Numbered from the stretch's first letter, positions 17,339-27,017 are shown. The stretch is 64,000 nt of DNA from UBA4656 sp002405525 (GCA_036723735.1 DAIMGT010000008.1:1-64000), one strand, 5' to 3'. The notes: generated from the letters alone by a model not told the origin. A program made the numbers and translations.

Positions 17339-17380
17339 CTGGGCCCTGGACCGTATACCCCCCGCCCTATTCCCTGCCCC
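17339..17380. repeat. GGGCCCAGGG-TATA repeat, copy 3 (inverted)
   Basis: On the minus strand it reads GGCAGGGAATAGGGCGGGG then GGTATACGGTCCAGGGCCC, matching copies 1 and 2. It overlaps the last codons of acpH and supplies its TAG stop (in GAATAGGG). Confidence 0.6.
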
Positions 17381-17960
17381 TCAAGCCGTGCCCCGCCGGC
17401 CGCATCTCCGCCAGATCAACCCACAAGCACTCGAACGCCCGCTCCAGCGGCCGCTCCAGCGACTCCAGCAGCGGCAGCGCATGGGCCACCGGGTTGGCGC
17501 GCGACAGGCGCTCCGACAGGTGCATGAACACGGCCTCCAGTCGCTCGCGCTCGGCGTAGCCGGCCAGCACGTCGAAGCGCGCGGCGCGCGCGGCGAACAG
17601 GCGGAACGGTGCCGGCAGCCCATCCGGCGCGTCCGCCAACGTGGCGTAAATCTCGTCGGCGAAAGCGCGCAGCGAACGGCCGGTGCAGGCCTCGAAGGTG
17701 GCGGCCAGCCGATGGTCGAACCAGATGTCGAGCAGAATGCCCGCGTAGCGGCGGAACGGCGGCTCGAACAGTGTGCGCGCGGCCGCCACCGCCGGGTGTG
17801 CGTCGGTGAAGCCGTCGATCCGGCGATGCAGGCGCACGCCCGCGGCCACGCCCTCGGGCCAGCCGGGATCCGGCGCGCCGCGCCAGAAGTCGCCGAGCAG
17901 GCTGCCGATCCGCAGCGCCGGGTGGTCGCCGGAGAGCCAGGCGTGTGCGAGGTGGTTCAT
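17367..17960 (-). CDS. acpH: Acyl-carrier-protein phosphodiesterase
   Basis: 197 residues, the usual AcpH length (E. coli 193). Removes 4'-phosphopantetheine from holo-ACP. The N-terminus MNHLAHAWLSGDHPALRIGS, with Asp in GSLLGDFWRG, and later HRRIDGFTDAHP and IWFDHRLA carry the conserved His/Asp metal ligands of the family. The last residues and the stop codon lie inside a dispersed GGGCCC/TATA repeat, so the native C-terminus may have been trimmed or extended. Divergent from a hydrolase gene; both have TAnnnT boxes close to their ATG. Confidence 0.93.
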   Translation of the reverse strand: MNHLAHAWLSGDHPALRIGSLLGDFWRGAPDPGWPEGVAAGVRLHRRIDGFTDAHPAVAAARTLFEPPFRRYAGILLDIWFDHRLAATFEACTGRSLRAFADEIYATLADAPDGLPAPFRLFAARAARFDVLAGYAERERLEAVFMHLSERLSRANPVAHALPLLESLERPLERAFECLWVDLAEMRPAGHGLRGRE

Positions 17961-17966
17961 CGGCGC

Positions 17967-18006
17967 AGGATACGCGGGCGGGGACCGTCGGGGGCTCCGC
18001 TATCAT
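17967..18006. promoter_or_regulatory. Divergent leaderless-type promoters of acpH and hydrolase
   Basis: On the minus strand TATCCT (17967-17972) sits six bases before the acpH ATG. On the plus strand TATCAT (18001-18006) sits seven bases before the ATG at 18014. The two start codons are only 53 bases apart, so the -35 regions must overlap. Confidence 0.5.
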
Positions 18007-18013
18007 CATGCCC

Positions 18014-18688
18014 ATGAGCGATGCCGTCGAACCCGCCTTCCCCGCCCAATCCGGACCCCTGGTCCTGTACGGGCCCGCAGGCCGCATCGAGGCCCTGGTC
18101 GGCGTGCCGGATCCGGCCGTCGCGCGCCGCGCGGTGGCGATCATCTGCCACCCGCACCCGCTGCATGGCGGGACCCTGCACAACAAGGTCGTGGCGATGG
18201 TCGAGCGCAGCCTGCTCGAACTCGGCCTGCGCACCTTGCGTTTCAACTTCCGCGGCGTCGGGGCCACTGAGGGTGTGCACGACCATGGCGACGGCGAGAC
18301 GCTGGATGCGATCGCGATCGGCGAATGGCTGGGCCGCGCCTGTCCGGGAGACGCCTTGTGGCTGGCCGGCTTCTCGTTCGGATCGATGGTGGCTGCGCGC
18401 GCGGCGCGTCACCTGCCGGCCAAGTTCCTGCTCAGCATCGCGCCGCCGATCGGCAAGTACCCGGTGTTCGACGCGCTGCCGCCGCCGCCCTGCCCGTGGC
18501 TGGTGGTGCAGGGCGAGGACGACGACGTGGTCGCGCCGCAGGCGGTGTACGACTTCATCGCCCGCCAGCCCGACCCGCCGACCCTGGTGCGCATGCCCGA
18601 TACCGGCCACTTCTTCCACCGCAAGCTGCTCGACCTGCGCGGCGTGATCAAGCACGCTGCGCGCGATCACCTGCCGCCGGGGGCCTGA
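18014..18688 (+). CDS. Alpha/beta hydrolase (dienelactone-hydrolase-like)
   Basis: 224 residues. Short cytoplasmic alpha/beta hydrolase: ICHPHPLHGGTLHNKV forms the oxyanion loop, Ser111 lies in the elbow LAGFSFGSMVAAR, the acid is in VQGEDDDVV and the His in PDTGHFFH. I prefer the ATG at 18014 over the in-frame ATG at 18008 because it keeps the 6-7 base spacing to TATCAT. The next gene, zapE, begins two bases after its stop, an arrangement I recall from related genomes. Specific substrate unknown. Confidence 0.88.
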   Translation: MSDAVEPAFPAQSGPLVLYGPAGRIEALVGVPDPAVARRAVAIICHPHPLHGGTLHNKVVAMVERSLLELGLRTLRFNFRGVGATEGVHDHGDGETLDAIAIGEWLGRACPGDALWLAGFSFGSMVAARAARHLPAKFLLSIAPPIGKYPVFDALPPPPCPWLVVQGEDDDVVAPQAVYDFIARQPDPPTLVRMPDTGHFFHRKLLDLRGVIKHAARDHLPPGA

Positions 18689-18690
18689 CC

Positions 18691-19803
18691 ATGGCAGCGA
18701 ACGCCGGTGGTGCCGCAGTGCCGCGGCCTTCCGAGCGCTATGCGGCCGGCGTGGCCGGCGGCCGCTGGCAGGACGATCCCGCGCAGCGTGCGGTGCTGCC
18801 CGCGCTGGACCGTATCCACGCCGAGGTGCTGGATGCCGAGATCGACACCCTCGGCGCGCGGCTGGCCGCGCTGGTCGGGCGTCGCAAGCGCGTGCGCGGG
18901 CTTTACCTGCATGGTGGCGTCGGCCGCGGCAAGACCTTCCTCGTCGACCTGCTGCACGACGGCCTGCCGGACCGCCTGCGGCGGCGCGAGCACTTCCACC
19001 GCTTCATGGGCCGGGTGCACGCGGAACTCGCCGCGGTGGGCCACGTACGGGACCCGCTGGCCGAAGTCGCGAGGCGGCTGGCCGACCGGCCATTGCTGGT
19101 GCTCGACGAGTTCTTCGTCGCCGACATCGGCGACGCCATGATCCTCGGCGAGCTGTTGCGCCATCTGCGCCGCGAGGGCGTTTGCCTGGTCACGACGTCC
19201 AACATCCCGCCTGCCGGGCTCTACCGCGACGGCCTGCAGCGCGCCAAGTTCCTGCCCGCGATCGCGCGCCTGGAGCGGCATTGCCAGGTGCTGCACGTCG
19301 ACTCCGCGGTCGATTGGCGGCTGCGCGCCCTCACCGCGGCGCCGGTCTACCACGTGCCGGCCGATGCGTCTGCCGAGAAGGCCCTGTCGGCCGCGTTCGG
19401 GCGCCTCGCACCGGGCGCGGAGCGCCCCGCCGGCACGCTGCTCGTGAACGCGCGCCCGATCGCGCTGCGCCGGCGCGCCGACGGCGTGGCCTGGTTCGAC
19501 TTCGCCGCGCTGTGCGACGGTCCCCGCGCGGTCGCCGACTACATCGAGATTGCGCGCGGCCACCATACCGTGCTGCTGTCGGGCGTGCCGCGCTTCGACG
19601 GCGGCAACGACGACCCGGCCCGCCGCTTCGTGCATCTGGTCGACGAGTTCTACGATCGCAACGTGAACCTGCTGGTCTCGGCGGCCGCCGAACCCGGCGG
19701 CCTCTACGCCGGGCAGCGCCTGCAGCGCGAGTTCGAACGCACTGCATCACGGCTGATCGAGATGCGCAGCGCCGAGTACCTGTCGCGACCGCACCGGCCG
19801 TGA
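18691..19803 (+). CDS. zapE: Cell division protein ZapE (AFG1-like ATPase)
   Basis: 370 residues, family length. Walker A GGVGRGKT (75-82), Walker B PLLVLDEFFVADI (about 133-145), sensor segment VTTSNIPPAGLYRDGLQR, and the C-terminal HLVDEFYDRNVNL typical of ZapE. ZapE associates with the FtsZ ring and destabilises FtsZ polymers under stress. The ATG follows the hydrolase stop by two bases, so it is translationally coupled. Convergent with the WYL regulator gene, 27 bases apart. Confidence 0.95.
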   Translation: MAANAGGAAVPRPSERYAAGVAGGRWQDDPAQRAVLPALDRIHAEVLDAEIDTLGARLAALVGRRKRVRGLYLHGGVGRGKTFLVDLLHDGLPDRLRRREHFHRFMGRVHAELAAVGHVRDPLAEVARRLADRPLLVLDEFFVADIGDAMILGELLRHLRREGVCLVTTSNIPPAGLYRDGLQRAKFLPAIARLERHCQVLHVDSAVDWRLRALTAAPVYHVPADASAEKALSAAFGRLAPGAERPAGTLLVNARPIALRRRADGVAWFDFAALCDGPRAVADYIEIARGHHTVLLSGVPRFDGGNDDPARRFVHLVDEFYDRNVNLLVSAAAEPGGLYAGQRLQREFERTASRLIEMRSAEYLSRPHRP

Positions 19804-19830
19804 ACCCTCGGTACCCGCAGGATCCGACGG

Positions 19831-20517
19831 TCAGGCGGGCGATTCGCATGCCCGCATGACGAAGTCCTCGAGGCTGATCGCCGGGTCGTCCGGGATCGGC
19901 TCCGCACGCGCGGACAGTTCGAGGAAGCGGTCGATGCGGAAACTGCGGTAGTCGACGCGCAGCTCGCACCATGCGGCCAGCGTCCACACGCGGCCCCAGT
20001 AGAACAGGCCCAGCGGCCGCAAGCGGCGCGTCGTCTGATGGCCGGCCTCGTCGACGTAGCGCGCATCGAGCAGCCGACGGTCGCGGATCGCCGCCCGCGC
20101 CGTCGCCAGCGTTTCGCGCGCGGCGTCGCCGAAGCCCAGGTCGAGCACTTCCATCCCGACCGCGCGCAGCTCCGGGCGAAGGCGCGAGGGCAGCACCGCG
20201 TCGACTTTGGCCAGCACGCGCTCGGCCGCCGCGCGCAGGCCGGGGTCGCCATAGCCGGACACCCAGGCCGCGCCCAGCGCCAGCGCCTCGAGTTCCTCGC
20301 GCTCGAACATCAGTGGCGGCAGTTGAAAGCCTGCCTTGAGCGAGTAGCCGACCCCGGGCGCGCCCCGGATCGGCGTGCCATGGGCGACGAGGTCGGCGAT
20401 GTCCCGGTAGACCGTGCGTTCGCTGACCTCGAGCGCCTCGCCGAGCGCACGCGCGGTGCGCACCTTGCCGCGGCTCAATTGCAGCACGAGCCGGAACAGG
20501 CGGTCGGCGCGGCGCAT
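19831..20517 (-). CDS. YafY-type HTH/WYL-domain transcriptional regulator
   Basis: 228 residues. N-terminal HTH (1-60: RADRLFRLVLQLSRGK, then ALGEALEVSERTVYRDIADL) and a WYL domain at about 140-200 (LGLFYWGRVWTLAAWCELR, YRSFRIDRFLEL). Full length for the short YafY class without a long C-terminal extension. It sits 15 bases after the small HhH gene and both are divergent from a VOC-family gene, a common arrangement in which the WYL protein regulates the VOC gene (inference). Confidence 0.9.
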   Translation of the reverse strand: MRRADRLFRLVLQLSRGKVRTARALGEALEVSERTVYRDIADLVAHGTPIRGAPGVGYSLKAGFQLPPLMFEREELEALALGAAWVSGYGDPGLRAAAERVLAKVDAVLPSRLRPELRAVGMEVLDLGFGDAARETLATARAAIRDRRLLDARYVDEAGHQTTRRLRPLGLFYWGRVWTLAAWCELRVDYRSFRIDRFLELSARAEPIPDDPAISLEDFVMRACESPA

Positions 20518-20532
20518 GGTCGCGGGCCGCGC

Positions 20533-20820
20533 TCAGACGTCGGGGAAGCGGCACTTGCGCGCGGCGGTGTGCCGCCACCACGGCAGCGCCGGCCCGCCCT
20601 GCGCGAAGCGAACCGCGGCGATGAAGGTGTCGAGCACGCACGGGTCATGCCGCGAACCGGTGGCGGCGCACAGGGCCCGGTACAGGAACAGCGGGTCGCA
20701 GCGCGCAAGATCGCCCGGCCGGTGGATGCCCAGCAGGCGCAGGTCGGCCGCCATCGCCGGGCCGATGTTGGGCAGATGCTCCAGGCGGCTGCACTGTTCG
20801 ATCCGGCGGGCTTTGATCAT
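20533..20820 (-). CDS. Helix-hairpin-helix protein (Cdd1/pathogenicity-locus family)
   Basis: 95 residues. The HhH-like core LEHLPNIGPAMAADLRLLGI (about 14-33) and the tail FLYRALCAATGSRHDPCVLD, then PWWRHTAARK, match the small Cdd1-type family, whose role is unproven but probably nucleic-acid binding. The ATG at 20820 is set by a TATGCT box six bases upstream. First gene of a two-gene unit with the WYL regulator. Confidence 0.82.
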   Translation of the reverse strand: MIKARRIEQCSRLEHLPNIGPAMAADLRLLGIHRPGDLARCDPLFLYRALCAATGSRHDPCVLDTFIAAVRFAQGGPALPWWRHTAARKCRFPDV

Positions 20821-20826
20821 GCCGTC

Positions 20827-20832
20827 AGCATA
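20827..20832 (-). promoter_or_regulatory. Leaderless-type -10 box of the HhH gene
   Basis: Minus-strand TATGCT followed by six bases (GACGGC) and the ATG at 20820. Same layout as at gntR, acpH, queF and aceK. Confidence 0.5.
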
Positions 20833-20959
20833 CGCGGGCTGCTGACAGGCCGCTGGCGGTGGCGCGCGACCCGCCTCGCAATCCTGACGGAATGCTGGCA
20901 GCAGCCGGGCAGGAGACTGCGCGTGCCGCCGGCGTCCCGCCCGGTGTGAGGAGCATCCC

Positions 20960-21334
20960 ATGGACCCTGTGGTGACCTGGTTCGAAATTCCCGTCGTCGA
21001 CTTCGAGCGTAGCGTTCGGTTCTACGAAAGCGTGCTCGAAACGACTCTGAAGCGCGAGAACGACCCGGCGATGGGCGAGTTCGCGATGTTCGCCGTCGCG
21101 CCGCCCGGCACCGCCGGCGCGGTGGCGCGCGCGGGCGCGATGCGCCCTGGCGCCGACGGCACGATCGTTTACCTGTGGTGCGGTGCCTCACTCGCCGCAC
21201 CTTTGGCTCGCGCCCGGTCGGCGGGCGCCCTTGTCGCGACACCCCCGATGCAGCTTCCCCGAGAAATCGGCTGGGTGGCGCAGATCATCGACCCGGAGGG
21301 CAACCGGGTGGGTCTGCACGCGCGCGCCGCCTGA
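20960..21334 (+). CDS. VOC-family (glyoxalase/dioxygenase-fold) protein
   Basis: 124 residues, one VOC module: TWFEIPVVDFERSVRFYESV at the N-terminus and a C-terminal VAQIIDPEGNRVGLHA, the usual beta-alpha-beta-beta-beta ends. A close GAGGAG ribosome site precedes the ATG. Such single-module proteins act as dimers in detoxification or antibiotic binding; substrate unknown. Divergent from the HhH-WYL unit. Confidence 0.9.
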   Translation: MDPVVTWFEIPVVDFERSVRFYESVLETTLKRENDPAMGEFAMFAVAPPGTAGAVARAGAMRPGADGTIVYLWCGASLAAPLARARSAGALVATPPMQLPREIGWVAQIIDPEGNRVGLHARAA

Positions 21335-21385
21335 TGCCCGGAGTCGGTCGCGCGCAAGCCCCGCGCGACCGACTGCGCCCGTCGC

Positions 21386-21408
21386 GGGGGGGGGGGTTGG
21401 CCTACAAT
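21386..21408 (+). promoter_or_regulatory. queF promoter with G11 tract
   Basis: Eleven consecutive G (21386-21396) lie between any possible -35 (about 21380) and the -10 TACAAT (21403-21408), which is exactly six bases from the ATG at 21415. No ribosome site fits in the remaining space, so the transcript is probably leaderless. Changes in the G-tract would alter -35/-10 spacing. No similar tract precedes other genes here. Confidence 0.55.
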
Positions 21409-21414
21409 CGCTAC

Positions 21415-22239
21415 ATGGTCAGCCCACATGATTCCAGCCTCGGGCGCGCCGTCGACTACGGCGACACCTACGACGCTTCCCGACTGTTCCCGATCCCGCG
21501 CGCCGCCCAGCGCGAATCGTTCGGCGCCGGGGCGTCGGTGCCGTTCCTCGGCGTCGACGTCTGGAACGCCTACGAGCTGTCCTGGCTCGACCCGCGCGGC
21601 AAGCCGCAGGTCGCGGTCGGCGAGTTCCGCGTGCCCTGCATGTCGCCGAACCTGATCGAATCGAAGTCTCTCAAGCTCTACCTCACCGGCTACGCGCAGG
21701 AGCGCATCGGCTCGATCGCGGCACTCGGCGCGCGCATCGCCACCGACCTGTCGGCCGCCGCCGGCGCGGCGGTCGGGGTGGCGCTGCGCGCGCCGTCGTC
21801 GTTCGCCAGCGATCGGCTGGCCGAGATGGACGGCGAGTCGATCGACGGGCTCGACGTCGAGATCGACCACTACGGCCCGCCGCGCCCGGAGTTCCTGCGC
21901 GCCGACGCCACCGTGCTGGCCAGCGAGACCCTGGTCTCGCAGCTGCTGAAGTCGAACTGCCCGGTCACCGGCCAGCCCGACTGGGCGACCGTGCAGGTCC
22001 GCTACGCCGGCCCGCGCATCGACCGCGAGGGCCTGCTGCGCTACCTCGTCTCGTTCCGCCGCCACAGCGACTTTCACGAGCACTGCGTGGAGCGCATCTT
22101 CTGCGACCTCCTGCAGCGCTGCGCGCCGCGCAAGCTGACCGTGTACGCGCGCTACACCCGGCGCGGCGGGCTCGACATCAACCCCTGGCGCAGCACCGAG
22201 GACGCAGCACCCGCCAACCTGCGCGGACCGCGCCAGTAG
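21415..22239 (+). CDS. queF: NADPH-dependent 7-cyano-7-deazaguanine reductase (type II QueF)
   Basis: 274 residues, the long bimodular form. Reduces preQ0 to preQ1 in queuosine synthesis. Catalytic Cys182 and Asp189 lie in LLKSNCPVTGQPDW with the family spacing of seven. The NADPH motif ESKSLKLYL lies at 82-90, and the C-terminal half has FHEHCVERIFCDL with ARYTRRGGLDINPWRS. The ATG at 21415 is set by the TACAAT box; the longer open frame upstream overlaps the VOC gene and is not protein-like. Converges with the next gene, six bases apart. Confidence 0.96.
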   Translation: MVSPHDSSLGRAVDYGDTYDASRLFPIPRAAQRESFGAGASVPFLGVDVWNAYELSWLDPRGKPQVAVGEFRVPCMSPNLIESKSLKLYLTGYAQERIGSIAALGARIATDLSAAAGAAVGVALRAPSSFASDRLAEMDGESIDGLDVEIDHYGPPRPEFLRADATVLASETLVSQLLKSNCPVTGQPDWATVQVRYAGPRIDREGLLRYLVSFRRHSDFHEHCVERIFCDLLQRCAPRKLTVYARYTRRGGLDINPWRSTEDAAPANLRGPRQ

Positions 22240-22245
22240 CGCCGC

Positions 22246-24471
22246 TCAAGGCGCCTGCGGCTCGAAGCCGTTGCCGAACACCGCGTCCGGCAGCGGCACC
22301 GCGAGCCAGACGTCGCGCAACTGCTGTTCGGCGAACGCGCCGACCGGGCGCGGATCGGGCCCGAAGGCGATGCGGCCCGTGTGGCCGCGCTGCGGGTCCG
22401 CGGCATCGGCGATCATCACGCTGCGTTCGGCGCTGCCGCAGGCCGGATTGCCGCACAGCCAGTAGCCGCCGCTGCCGGTGGTGCCGCTGCCGTAGGCGGG
22501 CACATTGCCGGGTCGAAGCAGCAGCTGGTCCGCGATGTCGAACGGATTGGGCAGTGCCACGCGCGCCGCGCCCGAGCACGTGGCGTCGTCGCAGGTCACG
22601 AGGCTGCGCGTGCCGGCGAACGTGTTCTCGATCAACAGGGGCCGGTTGTCGCCGCGCATCGCGAGCGCGTTGTTGAACGTCTGCTCCGTGCCGACCGTGC
22701 GCACGGTCACGCTGGTGCACTCCGCATCGTCGCAGCGCGCGAAGCGCAGCGCGCCCGCGAAGTTGCCGGGCGTGGGCTGGTTGGACAGCGCCCAGGTCGC
22801 GGCGGGCCGGCCGTCGCCGCCGACCGCGAGGGCGAAGCTGCCCAACTGGGTCGATTCCACCGCGGGATCGGGCTCGTCGGCCAGCAGCCGGGACTGGCCG
22901 CTGCTGCAGTTCACGTCGGCGCAGGTGAACAGGAACACCGCGTTGGTATTGCGGTTCTGGTACAGCATCACGGGTCGGCCGTCGGCGCGCAGCGCCAGTT
23001 CCGTCACGTCGCTGGTGGCATTGCCCGCGCCGCTGACCTCACGGTTCGTGCCGGTCGTGCAGTCGGGATCGGCGCAGTCCCAGGCCGAACTGCCGCCGCC
23101 GCTGGAGTAGTAGGCGAACGGCCGGCCGTCGGGGCGGATCGCGATCGACGGCCGCGAGGCATCGGCGTTGAAGCCGCCGGTGTCGCGATAGGCCACCGAC
23201 GTGCACAACGCGTCCGCGCAGATGCCGATGCGCGGCCGGCGCAGTTTGGTCCAGATCGCCACCGGGCGGCCGTCCGGGCGCACCGCGACGTTGGCGGCGA
23301 ACGCCGGGATGCCGTTGGCGATGCGGCGGATGAAGGCGGTGCAGGCCAGCGTCGTGCACTGCGTCGAGCGCATCTCGGTGCGTGCCGCGTCGCGGTACTG
23401 GATCAGCGGCCGACCCACCGCGTAGACCTGTGCGACGCTGGTCGGGCCGAAGCCGGGGCCGGCTTCCAGGGTCAGGCGCTGCGGTGCGCTGCACGCGGCG
23501 TCGTTGCACACGGTGGCCAGCATCGCGCCCGCCGAGGGCTGGTGGTGGCTCGCCAGCAGGAAGCCGTTCGGCAGCCGGGTGGCCGACGGCGCGAAGCCGC
23601 GCCCCGCGCCATCCAGGGTCTGCTGGGTGGACGCGCTGCAGTTGCCGTCCAGGCAGCGCAGCCGCTCCAACGTGCCGTCGGTGCCGCCGCGGAACACCAG
23701 GTCGATGAAGTTGCTGCCGTCGACGGTGATCGCCGCGTCGGCGCCGGGCCCGACGGCGAAGAAGGCGAAGTTGGAAGCGGTGAACGGCGTCACGCCGCGC
23801 GCCAGGCGCAACTCGCCCGTGGCGGTGTCGTCGTAGGCGATCCACAGCAGGTTGTTGACGAAAGCCATCGACGGATGGCGGCCGCGGTCGCCCACGCCGT
23901 CGATCACGACGCTGCTGCCGGTGTCGCAGGTCGCGCTCGCGCAGCGATACAGCCGCAGGTCGCCGTTGGTGGCGTCGTAGTAGGCGACGTGTGGGAAGCC
24001 GGTCGCGGGATCGATCGCGGTGGCGGTGCCGACGCCGACGTCGTTGACGGTGTCGAGCACCCGCGGCGTGCCGAAGTTGCACGAACTGTCCGCGCAGTCG
24101 AGTGCCTCGAGGTCGCCGGTGGTGGCGTTGTAGTACGCCGCGAACGGACGGTTCGCTTGCGTTCCCGCCGAGCGTCGCGCGGCGCTCACGAAGCGCCCGC
24201 GGTCGGCCCCGCTGGTCAGCCGGATCTCCGGCGCGCAGCCATCGGCGCAGGACCCGGCGAACAGAGACTGCTCGTTGGCGACGTAGTGGAATGCCGTCCA
24301 CTGGTCGCTGGTGCCGAAGCGCGTGGTGGCGAAGTGCTCGCCGAAGTCGTCCTGCCCGTCCAGCAGGCGCACCGCATAGCCCGGCCCGGGCTGGGACTGG
24401 GCGCCCACCGTCGCGGCGGTGGCGAGCAGGGCGAGGCAGGCGAGGTGGCGCAGGCGGTCGGGCGTGGTCAT
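22246..24471 (-). CDS. Secreted protein with twelve Cys-pair repeats and FGNGFE C-terminus
   Basis: 741 residues. Signal peptide about 1-24 (LACLALLATAATVGAQ). About twelve repeats of roughly 55-60 residues each contain a pair C-x(3-4)-C, e.g. CADGC, CADSSC, CASATC, CLDGNC, CNDAAC, CADALC, CADPDC, CADVNC, CDDAEC, CDDATC, CGNPAC, with recurring phrases such as DGRP(V/F)A and VAYYDATNGDLRLYRC. This looks like a beta-propeller or similar solenoid stabilised by disulfides. The last residues VFGNGFEPQAP match the tails of other secreted proteins in this window. No enzyme motif. Probably extracellular or surface-bound; function unknown. A more upstream ATG would spoil the signal peptide. Confidence 0.8.
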   Translation of the reverse strand: MTTPDRLRHLACLALLATAATVGAQSQPGPGYAVRLLDGQDDFGEHFATTRFGTSDQWTAFHYVANEQSLFAGSCADGCAPEIRLTSGADRGRFVSAARRSAGTQANRPFAAYYNATTGDLEALDCADSSCNFGTPRVLDTVNDVGVGTATAIDPATGFPHVAYYDATNGDLRLYRCASATCDTGSSVVIDGVGDRGRHPSMAFVNNLLWIAYDDTATGELRLARGVTPFTASNFAFFAVGPGADAAITVDGSNFIDLVFRGGTDGTLERLRCLDGNCSASTQQTLDGAGRGFAPSATRLPNGFLLASHHQPSAGAMLATVCNDAACSAPQRLTLEAGPGFGPTSVAQVYAVGRPLIQYRDAARTEMRSTQCTTLACTAFIRRIANGIPAFAANVAVRPDGRPVAIWTKLRRPRIGICADALCTSVAYRDTGGFNADASRPSIAIRPDGRPFAYYSSGGGSSAWDCADPDCTTGTNREVSGAGNATSDVTELALRADGRPVMLYQNRNTNAVFLFTCADVNCSSGQSRLLADEPDPAVESTQLGSFALAVGGDGRPAATWALSNQPTPGNFAGALRFARCDDAECTSVTVRTVGTEQTFNNALAMRGDNRPLLIENTFAGTRSLVTCDDATCSGAARVALPNPFDIADQLLLRPGNVPAYGSGTTGSGGYWLCGNPACGSAERSVMIADAADPQRGHTGRIAFGPDPRPVGAFAEQQLRDVWLAVPLPDAVFGNGFEPQAP

Positions 24472-24619
24472 GGGGGCGGTTCCGGGGGGCACGCCCCTGT
24501 CTACGTCGTTTGGCGCCCGGAACCGCAAGCGGGCGGTGGCCCTGCCGCAATGCGGCAACCCTCGCCCCGGTCCGGACCGGTATCATGACGCGCTTTTTTC
24601 ACCGACTCCGAGGACTCCC

Positions 24620-25918
<1,299 letters not shown>

Positions 25919-25922
25919 GCTG

Positions 25923-25957
25923 GGACCGGCCCGCGCGCACTGCGCGGGCCGGGTCCG
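25923..25957 (+). terminator. Hairpin terminator after icd
   Basis: Perfect 11-base stem CCGGCCCGCGC (25926-25936) / GCGCGGGCCGG (25942-25952), extendable by GGA/TCC across a one-base bulge. There is no T-run, so it may need Rho or act as a 3' stabiliser. Confidence 0.65.
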
Positions 25958-25987
25958 CCCTGGCGGGCGTCTCAAGGAGGAGTGACG

Positions 25988-26270
25988 ATGCGCGCGTGGG
26001 TCGCGGCGGCGTTCGGGTTGCAGGTGGCGTCCTAGCTCGCGCCGCGATCCGAGGGTGCCGCCACCGATCCGCGCCGCTGGAACTCGGTCGAGACCCTGCT
26101 CGCGGACGTTGCGCCCGATGCGCCACTGGACGCTGCGGACAGCGGCAGCGATGCGTCCCTCGGGACCTCGGTCGCGTTGTCTGGCGACATCGCGCGGGTT
26201 GGTGCACCGCATGCGGGTGCCCGTGTTGCTGCGGCCCGGAGTCGACGCCGGCGGACGCCATCGCGCGGGG
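25988..26270 (+). pseudogene. Decayed secreted-protein gene with in-frame TAG
   Basis: A strong ribosome site AAGGAGG (25974-25980) precedes ATG 25988, but the frame stops at TAG (26033) after 15 codons that look like a signal peptide start (MRAWVAAAFGLQVAS). The same frame stays open and protein-like beyond the stop (ATDPRRWNSVETLLADVAP, then DAPLDAADSGSDASLG) before degrading into Arg-rich sequence. A nonsense mutation in a small secreted protein gene is the simplest reading; a real 15-residue peptide is possible but less likely. Confidence 0.45.
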
Positions 26271-26276
26271 TATCCT
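26271..26276 (+). promoter_or_regulatory. Leaderless-type -10 box
   Basis: TATCCT followed by six bases and ATG 26283. Supports that the frameshifted membrane-protein gene downstream had a real start here. Confidence 0.45.
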
Positions 26277-26282
26277 CGCGCG

Positions 26283-27017
26283 ATGCACCGCCTCCGCGCG
26301 CTGGCGCTGGCCGCCGGATTCAGCCTCGCGATCGCGATCGTCGCCCTGTTCTACGTGTGGAGTGCGTTCGCGCTGGCGCTGGCGGCGACGCAGTGGTTCG
26401 CCCGGCTGGATGGGCGAGACGATCGCGGCCTTCACCGTGGCCGGCCTGCTGGTGGTCGGCTGCCTGCTGGCCGCGCAGGCCGCGGTGTGGGCGCGCGCTG
26501 GGACCCCCACGCCGGAGCGGCGCGGATGGCGCAGCGCCGGCGTGATCTCGCGGCGCTGCGGCGCGACCCCGCGCGCGCGCACTGGGCGCCGCTCGCCGAG
26601 CGTCGGCAGGTCGCCGACCCGGCCACGGTCGCGCGCTGGGAGGCGCGCTACCGCGAACTGCTCGCCCACCCGCGCCGCCGCGCATTCGCCGCGCGCGCGC
26701 TGGAGGGCGAATTCTTCAGCGACGCGCAGATCGATTTCCTGCTCGACCCGTCCCGCCGCGTGACCTGCGCGCACCTGCAGCCGGTGGAGCAGGCGCTGCG
26801 TGCGGCCGGGGCGCCGATGACGGTCGGCGAACCGGGTTTCCTGTGGACTGAATGGTCGCTCGACGGACCGCGCCTGCTGCGGGAAATGCCGTTGCCGGGC
26901 GTGCACTGGCAGGTGCCCGCCGCGCATCCGCGCGACCCGCAGCCCGGATACCTGAGGTGCCCGGCCTGCGGATCGCGCATCGAGGGCGGGTTCGGCGCGT
27001 CGTTCCCGCCCGCCTGA
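26283..27017 (+). pseudogene. Frameshifted small membrane protein with C-terminal CPAC motif
   Basis: The frame from ATG 26283 encodes a first membrane segment (AAGFSLAIAIVALFYVWSA). Near 26412-26416 the second hydrophobic segment (IAAFTVAGLLVVGCLLAAQA) continues only in the +1 frame, and at about 26500 the protein-like reading returns to the first frame (RRRDLAALRRDPARAHWAPL to the stop at 27017). The C-terminus ends in YLRCPACGSRIEGG, half of a possible zinc ribbon. Two compensating indels in GC-rich sequence may be sequencing errors or true decay. Repaired, it would be about 244 residues with two membrane helices and a cytoplasmic domain. Not recognised as a known family. Confidence 0.6.
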
